Source: Selenomonas sp. (GTDB lineage Bacteria; Bacillota; Negativicutes; Selenomonadales; Selenomonadaceae). From it: a stretch of 8,700 bases of DNA. Positions within the stretch are counted from its first letter, which is position 1, and every line of letters starts with the position of its first letter. This document shows positions 1-6,764 of the stretch, piece after piece. Position numbers and translations under genes: made by a program. The stretch lies in assembly GCA_003518745.1 (NCBI GenBank), contig DOYB01000148.1:1-8700 (forward strand), read 5' to 3'. A model generated the notes under the pieces. That model ran no database searches. It had not been told where the DNA came from and worked only from the letters and a program-made list of their open reading frames with translations.

Positions 1-31
1 AAAAAAATTAACAATACATATGTTTTGAATC

Positions 32-77
32 AAAAAACCATCGAATTCGCGGCAAGCAAATCCGATGGTTTTCTTTA
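32..77 (-). terminator. Intrinsic terminator of the BI-1 family gene
   Basis: On the minus strand, positions 72-63 (AAAACCATCG) pair with 43-34 (CGATGGTTTT). Inside, seven more pairs form between GATTTGC and GCGAATT, giving a 17-bp stem with a TTGCC loop and a T run at 37-32. Two of the inner pairs are G-T wobbles that become C/A mismatches on the plus strand, so the full stem forms only in the minus-strand transcript. It lies about 25 nt after the stop codon of the 101-823 gene and ends that transcript. Confidence 0.85.
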
Positions 78-100
78 GTCACAACTCAAATCTAAACACT

Positions 101-823
101 TCAATCCCTTGAACTGTTAAGGCTCATAAGAAGATCAAGCAAACGAATATAGAGCCAGATAAGGGTTACCAGAAGTGAGAATGCGCAATACCATTCATAG
201 TCCTTTGGAAGTCTCTGCTCAACAGCCTGACTGATTACCTCATAATCGATAAAGAGACAAGCAGTGGCCAAGCCGATAACCACGAGGTCTATTACGATAC
301 CAACGATTCCTCCCCTAAGGAAATCGAAGCTGATACCGAAGAATGACAGAATGAATTCTCCCAAATAGCAGAAAATCAGCCCCAACAGCGCCATGCTGAC
401 GACCTTCATAAAGGTGCCCGTTACCTTGACGATCCCCCTGCTATAGACAAAGGCTGCTGCCATGGCGATTCCAAAGGTTAGCAGCACAGCCTGTACCACC
501 AGTCCAGGATACATGGTTTCAGCGATGGCTGAAATACAGGCAAGGAACATTCCCTCAAGGATGGCATACAGCGGTGCAAGGAATCCGGCCCAATTCGGTT
601 TAAAGCTGATGGCAATGCAGGTAATCAGGCCTCCGATACCGGCAACCATTGTCATGGCCGGAGTAGCATAACCTGCTACCCAGGTCGCTATGGTGGAGAC
701 CACCACAATGGCCAAAAGGCCTATCTCCTTCACCGCAACGCCGCCGTAGCTGGCAGTTGCCTGAGCCGGAACCCCAAAGGGGTCGTTCAGCTTCTTGATT
801 TTAGCTATCATTGGATTTTCCAT
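101..823 (-). CDS. Bax inhibitor-1/YccA family integral membrane protein
   Basis: 240 residues, start ATG at 823 with an AAAGGAG site about 7 nt upstream. About seven hydrophobic segments are visible (roughly residues 33-50, 56-72, 81-101, 107-127, 139-160, 171-193 and 211-232). Family signatures I recognise are FLAPLYAILEGMFL (81-94) with the following MYPGLVVQAVLLTFG (104-118), the acidic FIDYE at 191-195, and the C-terminal EWYCAFSLLVTLIWLYI block (210-226). These match the bacterial BI-1/YccA branch (BaxI_1, COG4760) rather than YetJ-type proteins. BI-1 family members act as cytoplasmic-membrane proteins and some are pH-sensitive calcium leak channels; the role of this branch is not established. 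The gene is a single unit with its own promoter and terminator, transcribed away from the sensory operon. Family assignment is firm; the function is inferred only from the superfamily. Confidence 0.93.
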   Translation of the reverse strand: MENPMIAKIKKLNDPFGVPAQATASYGGVAVKEIGLLAIVVVSTIATWVAGYATPAMTMVAGIGGLITCIAISFKPNWAGFLAPLYAILEGMFLACISAIAETMYPGLVVQAVLLTFGIAMAAAFVYSRGIVKVTGTFMKVVSMALLGLIFCYLGEFILSFFGISFDFLRGGIVGIVIDLVVIGLATACLFIDYEVISQAVEQRLPKDYEWYCAFSLLVTLIWLYIRLLDLLMSLNSSRD

Positions 824-867
824 AAAGTATCTCCTTTCTCAAAAAAATGAAAAATAATGACACTCTT

Positions 868-897
868 ATTATACCGCATTTTTACAGCTTTTGCCAA
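868..897 (-). promoter_or_regulatory. Sigma-70 type promoter of the BI-1 gene
   Basis: Reading the minus strand, TTGGCA (897-892) and TATAAT (873-868) are separated by 18 nt. The -10 box is a perfect consensus and the -35 matches five of six positions. The start of transcription would be near 861, giving a 5' leader of about 35-40 nt that contains the AAAGGAG ribosome site. Confidence 0.8.
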
Positions 898-962
898 TAA
901 TTGACGAAATCTGTATCCGGATATTCGGTGAACTTACCTGCATGTATCATGAGGTGCTGAAT

Positions 963-1004
963 AGGACTGTCACATGATACGCTATACGGCAGTCCTTTTT
1001 TTCT
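963..1004 (+). terminator. Terminator-like hairpin in the leader of the EIIC-BMP-kinase operon
   Basis: AGGACTGTC (963-971) pairs with GGCAGTCCT (988-996), nine base pairs with one wobble and a 16-nt loop, followed by seven Ts (996-1002). The T run is only on the plus strand, so it would stop plus-strand transcripts. It lies 130 nt upstream of the EIIC start, with no gene before it on this strand. It is therefore either an attenuator in the operon leader or the 3' end of a small RNA. GTATCATG (944-951) is complementary to CATGATAC (973-980) in the loop, so an alternative or pseudoknotted fold is possible. Confidence 0.6.
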
Positions 1005-1134
1005 CCCCCATATCTGCCACATTTAACCTACACATGAGAAGGATTTTTCCACCACGAATAGAAATTAAGATGTAGTACCATCTGATTATGGAAATCGTTT
1101 TACGGAATTCTTCATGGAAGGATGAGGCCCTCCG

Positions 1135-2451
1135 ATGAAAAGCTTTGAATCTGTATGGGAAATGCTTTTTATCCCAATGGTATCGAAATTCTACAACAAT
1201 AAATATCTGGTGGCTGTACGACGTTCTTTTTTTATGATTATGCCCTTCCTCCTTACTGTGGTTATAATGGACGTGCTGGAAAGCCTGATTATTGATCCCT
1301 GGGGACTTATAATGGGCAATCCCGGACTGAATCTCGGTTCCTGGCTTACAGGAGGGCTCACAGGAGATGCCTACAGGCAGCACACTCTCATACAGACATT
1401 GCAAGCCTGCCGTCATATAATAGGCTTTGGATATGGTGTTGTCTCAATACTTCTCACCCTGTCCCTCTCGGGCTACCTTTCGGATCTTTGGAATTCAGAC
1501 CGCAACATGACCAGATTTTGTGCCATTGCGGCGCTGCTCTCACTGCTTCCGCTTACCAATGATCCAAATTCTGCCCTTACGGATTATTTTTCGGAGCGAA
1601 GGTTTTTTTCATCTATCTTCGTTTCATTTTCAGCCTCCTGGATATTCGCGAAGCTCTCTCAGGTAAAAAAACTGCGGCTTCCTGTGCCATACGGCCTCTC
1701 AAGTGAATTTGCCAAATATCTGGTTTTTCTGCCCTCAGTTACCATAAATTTCCTAATCTTTTCACTCCTAAACCTTGGCTTTACCTATGTGGAAACCTTA
1801 AACACCGATACCTTCGCCGGGCTTTCCACACTTCCCCTTTTCCAAAGCCCATTCTTTGCTTTCCTGTACCAGTTCGTTATTTGGGTTCTCTGGTGGTTCG
1901 GACTTCCGGGACACGCCTTTATGTCAGTAATCCAGAAATATGTATACATCCCGGCCCAAATGTCCAATCAGCTTGAGGATACGGCATATGTCTTTACCAG
2001 CGGTTTCTTTGAAGCGGGTATACTCCATGTAATGGGCCTCATCATTGCGCTGCTGGTGTTTTCAGAACATGAGACCTGGCGCTCCACGGCAAAATTCGGC
2101 GGAATATGCATGCTTTTCAATGTACAGGAATTTATGGTCTTTGGCCTTCCCATAATGCTTAATCCGGTATTCCTTATTCCTTATATTTTTGCCCCAATAG
2201 CTAATACCTTAGTAGGATGGCTTGCCATATCAGGGGGTATCGTACCCGTATTCAATAACACGGTTCCCTGGACAATGCCCATGATACTGAGCGGCAGCAT
2301 AGGGACAGGCTCCTATATGGGAGGGATACTTCAGGTGGTCTGGCTTGTAATGGACATCTTCATATACGCGCCATTCGTCATAACAGCCAATATGATTGAA
2401 GTGCCCAAGGATGAAAAGGGGGAAAAGCAAAATGAAGACCTCCACGGATGA
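1135..2451 (+). CDS. PTS EIIC homologue, lactose/cellobiose type, probably sensory
   Basis: 438 residues, about ten hydrophobic segments, the usual length of a stand-alone cellobiose/diacetylchitobiose EIIC (PTS_EIIC). The start ATG has GAGG eight nt upstream, and an in-frame TGA lies four codons before it. Family landmarks are NNKYLVAVRR near the N terminus (21-30), WWFGLPGH (253-260), FNVQEFMVFGLPIMLNP (328-344) and VPWTMPMILSG (377-387). Normal EIICs of this family move a disaccharide across the inner membrane and hand it to a phosphorylated EIIB. Two signature motifs are altered here. The histidine of the usual FGIHG is replaced by Pro258, with a histidine two residues later, and the usual N-E-P reads Q332-1, E332, F333. 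No EIIA or EIIB lies in the window. The reading frame overlaps the next gene by 20 nt. EIIC domains fused to EAL domains are a known precedent for a signalling role. Family is sure; a sensory rather than transport role is inference. Confidence 0.88.
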   Translation: MKSFESVWEMLFIPMVSKFYNNKYLVAVRRSFFMIMPFLLTVVIMDVLESLIIDPWGLIMGNPGLNLGSWLTGGLTGDAYRQHTLIQTLQACRHIIGFGYGVVSILLTLSLSGYLSDLWNSDRNMTRFCAIAALLSLLPLTNDPNSALTDYFSERRFFSSIFVSFSASWIFAKLSQVKKLRLPVPYGLSSEFAKYLVFLPSVTINFLIFSLLNLGFTYVETLNTDTFAGLSTLPLFQSPFFAFLYQFVIWVLWWFGLPGHAFMSVIQKYVYIPAQMSNQLEDTAYVFTSGFFEAGILHVMGLIIALLVFSEHETWRSTAKFGGICMLFNVQEFMVFGLPIMLNPVFLIPYIFAPIANTLVGWLAISGGIVPVFNNTVPWTMPMILSGSIGTGSYMGGILQVVWLVMDIFIYAPFVITANMIEVPKDEKGEKQNEDLHG

Positions 2452-3550
2452 ACAGCTTGCCAGGCGTTTTCACCTGCTCAATACCTGTGTCACCGTGGTA
2501 TTGATGGCAGCCATAATAATCTCGATAACGAATTTCGGACGCGAGGCATGGATTGGAGCCAAACAGGTTGGGTTCATCATGACAGGCTCCCACAATGATC
2601 ATGGATGGAACCGCGCCAAGTTCCGCGGTATCAATTACGTCTGCAATGAATTCGGATATGATCTGCTGCTCAGGGAAAATGTCCCTATCAGCGGACAGGA
2701 ATTTCAACGAACAGTAGAGGAGCTTGCGGACAAGGGTACCAAGACTATTTTTCTGGCAAGCTCCTACCATTCCGATGAAGTTGAACGCCTTGCCATGAAG
2801 TATCCTCGCATACAGTTCCATGGAATTGACGTAAAACCTGCACTTGACAATATACACAAATACTCAGTGCGTTATATAGAGCTTCGGTATCTTTCAGGAA
2901 TCATTGCGGGACTCCATACCAAGACAAACCATATAGGATATGTGGCACCCTTTTCATGTCCGGAGGTAAATCAAGGTATCAATGCCTTTGCCCTTGGGGT
3001 TCAAAGCGTAAACCCCAAAGCAGATATCCTTCTGGTCTGGACCGGAGACTGGGACAACCCGTCAAATGAGCAGCAAGCTGTGCATAACCTAAGAGCTCTG
3101 CACGCTGATGTACTGGCATACCATCAGGACGGAGATGTGGTTCCCGTTGCGGCGGAACGGGCAGGCATCAGCTTTATTTCCTTCCACGAATCCTATCCCA
3201 ACTATAAATTCTTTCTCGCGGGGATTAATGCCAATTGGAGCAGTATATATCAGCATATCATGAGCCTTCAAAATAATCCTTCGGTATGGAAGAATGACGA
3301 CATAAGCTGGACCGGCTTTACCCAAGGTATGGCTGACATTGAACCGGCAATGGAAAAGCTTAGCCCAAGGGAGCGGGCAGTATATGAAAGCGAACGGTGG
3401 AAGCTCCTTAGTGGAAAATTGATTTTCGCAGGGGAGATATTCGACCGCAACAATGTGAAGAGATGCGAAGCCGGTGAATCCATCAGCAGTGATTATATCC
3501 AAAATCAAATGGACTGGCTGGTCAAAGGAGTGAACATCATTGGCTACTAG
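2432..3550 (+). CDS. Membrane-anchored BMP-family periplasmic binding protein
   Basis: 372 residues from the ATG at 2432, chosen because AAGGGGGA lies 8 nt upstream; an in-frame ATG at 2396 lacks such a site. Residues 14-34 form one hydrophobic segment after Arg-Arg, without a lipobox cysteine, so the protein is probably a tethered periplasmic domain rather than a lipoprotein. The rest follows the BMP/Med/PnrA fold: TGSHNDHGWN (51-60), RYLSGIIAG (152-160), INAFALGVQSVNP (183-195), WTGDWDNP (203-210), HQD (231-233), and a C-terminal MDWLVKGV (360-367). BMP proteins usually deliver purine nucleosides (PnrA, BmpA) to an ABC importer; some family members bind other ligands. No ABC permease or ATPase is present. 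It sits between the EIIC homologue (20-nt overlap) and the hybrid kinase (11-nt overlap), which suggests it presents a ligand to the kinase. The ligand cannot be read from the sequence. Confidence 0.9.
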   Translation: MKTSTDEQLARRFHLLNTCVTVVLMAAIIISITNFGREAWIGAKQVGFIMTGSHNDHGWNRAKFRGINYVCNEFGYDLLLRENVPISGQEFQRTVEELADKGTKTIFLASSYHSDEVERLAMKYPRIQFHGIDVKPALDNIHKYSVRYIELRYLSGIIAGLHTKTNHIGYVAPFSCPEVNQGINAFALGVQSVNPKADILLVWTGDWDNPSNEQQAVHNLRALHADVLAYHQDGDVVPVAAERAGISFISFHESYPNYKFFLAGINANWSSIYQHIMSLQNNPSVWKNDDISWTGFTQGMADIEPAMEKLSPRERAVYESERWKLLSGKLIFAGEIFDRNNVKRCEAGESISSDYIQNQMDWLVKGVNIIGY

Positions 3551-6227
3551 CGAAACGAACGATGCCCTTCAAAAGGCCATACAGGACGGCAATACGGTGA
3601 AAAACAAAAGAAACGTTTTCCGTTTCTCCCTGAAGCTTGTCAGCCGCTTTCTCATTTTCATCATATGTTTGATCCTAATAGGTCTTATGGTATCCGATAA
3701 AATGGAAAAGCTGCTCAATAAGGAGATGGAGGAGTTTGTAGCAATACAAGCCGCAACCACCGCGCAAATAGCTCAAGAGCGATTCAGCGTTGAGCTTGAG
3801 CAAATGCGCAGGGACACGGTAATGCTTACCTCCGCCAGCATTACTCCGAATGATCTGCTAACCACCCTATTAAATGGTGAGCATGACGTATCCGCAGGTA
3901 TGGTGGATCTCTCAGGCAAGGTAATAGCAGGCGCGGCATTGCCGGACAAAGCGCAAATGCAGCTGCGCATGAGCATGACCGGACAGAGCATTGTACGATA
4001 TTACAACGATACGGGGCTTGTATTCAGCGTGCCCGTACTGAGCGGCAACAACATACGCTATGTGCTCTACAAGATTTACAGCGACAAATCACTTCGAGAT
4101 AAATATTTCCATATCGGCAGCGATATAAGCAACAACATCTTGATCTGTGAACCGCATATAGGCAAGGTGATAGTACCATATCCGGGCTACGGTCCCGGAA
4201 ACCGTTTCTTTGATGATAAAAGGCAGCTTCCCAAAGGGTGGGAGATGATAAAGGACCGCTTGGAATCCAGTCATGCCACTGCCATTTATGACCCTGACAT
4301 AGACGAGGAATATGTTGTATTCGCGGCGAAGCTTTCAAGCTACTTCATCATATTGGGGTATGCCGATTGGCAATCCATCATTTCCGACGTATCCTACATA
4401 CATCGAATTATTCTTTGGATCTTTGGGCTTATGCTGCTCCTATTCGGCACATTCACCCTATATTCCTTTACAGCGGAGCTAAAGGTAGCAGAAAGCGACG
4501 AGCTGCGTGAAGCCAAGGCTGAGGCAGAACGTGCCAATAAAGCAAAGAGCGAGTTCCTGGCAAACATGAGCCATGAAATCCGCACTCCATTGAATGCGGT
4601 GCTCGGAATGAATGAAATGATTTTGAGGGAGGCCGGAGAAAGCGGCTCCATCCGCACCTATGCGTGGAATATAAAAAGCGCCAGCGAAACCCTCCTGTCA
4701 CTTATAAATGACATTCTTGACTTCTCGAAAATCGAGTCCGGCAAGATGGAAATCGTGGAAACTACATATTCCCTCAGCTCCGTCCTCAATGACATCTTCA
4801 ACATGGTGCGTTTCAAAGCAGAGCAGAAGGGGCTCGAGTTCAATATCCAAGTGGACGAAAGCATTCCTGATGCCCTTGAGGGAGATGAGGTCAGGGTAAG
4901 GCAGGTAATCGTGAATATCCTGAACAATGCCGTTAAATATACCCCGGAAGGCAGTGTTACGTTCAAGGTGGGATGGACACGGCTCCCAAGCGGCAATGCC
5001 ATGATGGAGTTCAGCTCCATCGACACAGGCATAGGTATAAGGGAAGAAGACATGGGTAAGCTCTTTTCTCAGTTCGAGCGTCTTGACTTACAGAAGAACA
5101 GAACAGTAGAGGGTACAGGGCTCGGCCTTTCCATAACCATCAGGCTTGTCCGCATGATGGGTGGGGAGCTAAAAGTAGAAAGCGTTTACGAAAAAGGCAG
5201 TACCTTCACCATAACTATTCCGCAAAAAGTCAGTGACTATGCCCCCATAGGAAATTTCCGTGAACGTACAGAAACCATAATCCGTCACCAAAAGGACTAC
5301 CAAGAGAGTTTTGTGGCACCTGACGCAGATATTTTAGTGGTGGATGACAGCGATATGAATCTGTTCGTGGTAGAGAGTCTCCTGAAGAAAACCTTAATCC
5401 ACATTACCAAGAGCACCAGCGGACAGGATTGCCTTGATAAAATAGCCGCTCATCATTATGATGTAATTTTTCTGGATCACATGATGCCCGGCATGGACGG
5501 CATCGAAACCTTGAAACGTGCCAAGGCAATGGATGACAGCAAATGCAAGGATACTCCAATAATAGCTCTTACTGCCAACGCCATCGCCGGAGTCAGAGAA
5601 ATGTTCTTGAAAAAGGGCTTTACCGACTACCTGTCAAAGCCTGTTGACAGCAAATCACTGGAGCACATGCTGCAAAAGTATCTGCCGGAAGAAAAGGTGA
5701 TTGCCGTAAAGCCTGATGAGATTATCGAGGCAGTGCCGGATGCGACGGCTCCTGAAACGAACGCCAAGGAAAACACACATGAACCTGTTCCCGCGGAAAC
5801 AAAAGGAAAGCAAGAGGCTAAGGCTGAAGAAACGACCGCGGAAACAGATGGCTTTTATATTGATACCAAGCTGGGCATGAAGTACAGCGGCGACATGGAA
5901 GAAATGTACAGGGAGTTCCTGGCAATGTTCTGCCAGCGAAGGGAGGACACCCAGTCTAAGCTTAGAACGGCACTCAATGATGGGAACCTTACTGACTACA
6001 CCACCTATATCCATGCCCTAAAATCCACTGCCCTTTCAATGGGAGGAAGGGAGCTTTCTGAGAAGGCAAAGGCTCTGGAAATGGCAGGTCACGCATATCA
6101 GGACGGTCCCCAGGAGGAGAAAGCCCAACAACTTCAATTCATCAAGGACAATCATGATCACGCCATGGAGCTTTATGACGCATTCGTAAAGGAAGCAAAG
6201 GAAAGAAAGCTTTGGGAACCCAAATAG
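3540..6227 (+). CDS. Hybrid sensor histidine kinase (HisKA-HATPase-REC-Hpt)
   Basis: 895 residues from a TTG start at 3540. AAAGGAG (3524-3530) lies nine nt upstream, an in-frame TGA sits two codons before the TTG, and the first in-frame ATG comes only after the first membrane helix. Order: membrane helix about 34-51; extracytoplasmic sensor domain about 53-288, perhaps Cache-like, unclassified; second helix about 289-310; coiled-coil linker; H box SHEIRTP with His345; N box LNNAVKY (461-467); G1 DTGIGI (495-500); F box LFSQFERLD (508-516); G2 GTGLGL (525-530); receiver with acidic D602/D603, phospho-acceptor Asp646, Thr678, Lys700; a charged low-complexity linker (about 717-772); Hpt with His825 in YIHALKSTA. 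All catalytic residues are present, so it should run a His-Asp-His relay as in ArcB. No separate response regulator with an output domain is in the window. The gene ends at a strong terminator, making it the last of the three-gene operon. Confidence 0.95.
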   Translation: MATSETNDALQKAIQDGNTVKNKRNVFRFSLKLVSRFLIFIICLILIGLMVSDKMEKLLNKEMEEFVAIQAATTAQIAQERFSVELEQMRRDTVMLTSASITPNDLLTTLLNGEHDVSAGMVDLSGKVIAGAALPDKAQMQLRMSMTGQSIVRYYNDTGLVFSVPVLSGNNIRYVLYKIYSDKSLRDKYFHIGSDISNNILICEPHIGKVIVPYPGYGPGNRFFDDKRQLPKGWEMIKDRLESSHATAIYDPDIDEEYVVFAAKLSSYFIILGYADWQSIISDVSYIHRIILWIFGLMLLLFGTFTLYSFTAELKVAESDELREAKAEAERANKAKSEFLANMSHEIRTPLNAVLGMNEMILREAGESGSIRTYAWNIKSASETLLSLINDILDFSKIESGKMEIVETTYSLSSVLNDIFNMVRFKAEQKGLEFNIQVDESIPDALEGDEVRVRQVIVNILNNAVKYTPEGSVTFKVGWTRLPSGNAMMEFSSIDTGIGIREEDMGKLFSQFERLDLQKNRTVEGTGLGLSITIRLVRMMGGELKVESVYEKGSTFTITIPQKVSDYAPIGNFRERTETIIRHQKDYQESFVAPDADILVVDDSDMNLFVVESLLKKTLIHITKSTSGQDCLDKIAAHHYDVIFLDHMMPGMDGIETLKRAKAMDDSKCKDTPIIALTANAIAGVREMFLKKGFTDYLSKPVDSKSLEHMLQKYLPEEKVIAVKPDEIIEAVPDATAPETNAKENTHEPVPAETKGKQEAKAEETTAETDGFYIDTKLGMKYSGDMEEMYREFLAMFCQRREDTQSKLRTALNDGNLTDYTTYIHALKSTALSMGGRELSEKAKALEMAGHAYQDGPQEEKAQQLQFIKDNHDHAMELYDAFVKEAKERKLWEPK

Positions 6228-6236
6228 TGTCAGTTG

Positions 6237-6270
6237 AAAGGACAGGCCTTTGACCTGTCCTTTTTTCTTT
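6237..6270 (+). terminator. Intrinsic terminator of the sensory operon
   Basis: AAAGGACAGG (6237-6246) pairs perfectly with CCTGTCCTTT (6254-6263) around a 7-nt loop, and the T run 6261-6266 continues with C and TTT. It begins nine nt after the kinase stop codon. It closes the three-gene operon and separates it from the next transcription unit. Confidence 0.92.
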
Positions 6271-6363
6271 GCCATGAGATGATGTATATGGAATACATGG
6301 AATGTTCAAAACTAAAAGAATAAAAAAACCATACAAAAAGTTGATAATTTTAGGAAAATTCTA

Positions 6364-6392
6364 TTGACATCTTATCATCCGTATGGTATAGT
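6364..6392 (+). promoter_or_regulatory. Strong sigma-70 type promoter
   Basis: TTGACA (6364-6369), a perfect -35 box, is followed after 17 nt by TATAGT (6387-6392), five of six matches to the -10 consensus. Transcription would start near 6399. An inverted repeat ATGTAT-5 nt-ATACAT (6282-6298) lies 66 nt upstream of the -35 box and might be an operator, but this is weak. Directly downstream come a purine-rich ribosome site, a 33-codon ORF and a terminator. Confidence 0.8.
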
Positions 6393-6420
6393 ATAGACAG
6401 TCAAAGGGGAGAAGGTTAAG

Positions 6421-6522
6421 ATGAGGCTGAAGGATATCTTCGAGATGGCAGCCAATCCTGTTGAAGGGAGGAGAATCCGATGGGAAGGTAAGCTTTCCCT
6501 AGAGAATTCGTATACCGTATGA
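6421..6522 (+). CDS. Possible small protein or leader peptide, 33 aa
   Basis: ATG at 6421, stop TGA at 6520-6522. The ribosome site AAAGGGGAG (6404-6411) is very good, with a second GAAGG closer to the start, and the promoter at 6364-6392 is 28 nt before the ATG. The peptide begins MRLKDIFEMAANPVEG and ends in SLENSYTV. It is hydrophilic, rich in Arg, Lys and Glu, with no signal peptide, no membrane helix and no run of a single amino acid that would mark a classical attenuation peptide. I do not recognise it. The coding stretch also folds: GGCTG (6425-6429) with CAGCC (6449-6453), and GGGAAG (6482-6487) with CTTTCCC (6493-6499). The unit may therefore be a structured small RNA in which the ORF is accidental. 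Confidence 0.42.
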   Translation: MRLKDIFEMAANPVEGRRIRWEGKLSLENSYTV

Positions 6523-6540
6523 GAGATAACTGCATAGTAT

Positions 6541-6590
6541 AGCAGCATCCGCGAAGATGACGAGAAAGTCTTGCGGGTGCTGTTTTCGTT
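6541..6590 (+). terminator. Terminator ending the small transcript
   Basis: AGCAGCATCCGC (6541-6552) pairs with GCGGGTGCTGTT (6573-6584), twelve pairs with two G-T wobbles. AAGA/TCTT extends the stem inside, and TTTTCGTTTACG follows. Together with the promoter at 6364-6392 it bounds a transcript of about 190 nt. CTGC (6530-6533) could compete by pairing with GCAG (6542-6545) in the left arm, a possible but short antiterminator. Confidence 0.75.
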
Positions 6591-6675
6591 TACGTTTTTC
6601 CCTTTACAATTTGAGCGATGCCCCATCCCATACCAATCAAAATCCAAGAAAAAACTTCTTTTTATATGTTATTTA

Positions 6676-6684
6676 TGGTATATT
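6676..6684 (+). promoter_or_regulatory. Candidate extended -10 promoter for ddh
   Basis: TGGTATATT carries the TGN extension next to TATATT (6679-6684). The -35 region 17 nt upstream is TTCTTT and matches the consensus only at its first two bases. Transcription would start near 6691 and give a 5' leader of about 170 nt that includes both hairpins. The region is AT-rich, so a chance match is possible. Confidence 0.4.
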
Positions 6685-6719
6685 AGAAGATGGTTTTCAG
6701 AAGTTTTCATAATAAGCAA

Positions 6720-6743
6720 GACGAAAATCCTCCGATTTTCGTC
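6720..6743 (+). repeat. Perfect inverted repeat, 10 bp, in the ddh leader
   Basis: GACGAAAATC (6720-6729) and GATTTTCGTC (6734-6743) are exact reverse complements around a 4-nt CTCC loop. No T run follows, so it is not a normal terminator. It may be an operator or an RNA hairpin. The bases CCTCC at its tip (6729-6733) are complementary to GGAGG in the ddh ribosome site. Confidence 0.7.
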
Positions 6744-6764
6744 AGCCCTTACATGAAAACAACA

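Larger units (their letters stand above)
824..1134. other. Divergent intergenic region, BI-1 gene versus sensory operon
   Basis: These 311 bases hold the minus-strand promoter (868-897), a plus-strand hairpin with a T run (963-1004), and about 130 bases (1003-1134) in which I see no further gene or hairpin of note. I could not find a convincing plus-strand promoter for the operon at 1135. TTGCCA (891-896) with TATCCG (914-919) at 17-nt spacing is the best candidate and is weak. An 11-codon ORF (942-977) overlaps the hairpin but has no good ribosome site. Confidence 0.5.

Noticed and set aside
942..977. 11-codon ORF as a leader peptide in the operon leader
   Set aside because: No proper ribosome site and no telling amino acid composition; kept only as a remark.
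982..1416. 144-codon minus-strand ORF across the EIIC start
   Set aside because: It overlaps the EIIC gene and its leader, has no family resemblance, is rich in His and Tyr from reverse-frame reading, and covers the terminator hairpin.
2396..2431. Upstream ATG for the BMP protein (12 extra residues)
   Set aside because: No ribosome site precedes 2396, while 2432 has AAGGGGGA at good spacing and gives a normal Arg-Arg plus hydrophobic N terminus.
2378..2857. 159-codon minus-strand ORF opposite the EIIC/BMP junction
   Set aside because: It is the antisense shadow of two well-supported genes and has no ribosome site or recognisable domain.
6282..6298. ATGTAT/ATACAT inverted repeat as an operator
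   Set aside because: Only six base pairs in an AT-rich stretch and 66 nt from the -35 box, so it is not distinguishable from chance.
6404..6453. yybP-ykoY or M-box riboswitch in the small transcript
   Set aside because: The AAAGGGGAG and GATGAGGCT stretches recall their opening segments, but the remaining conserved blocks are absent; AAAGGGGAG is better explained as a ribosome site.
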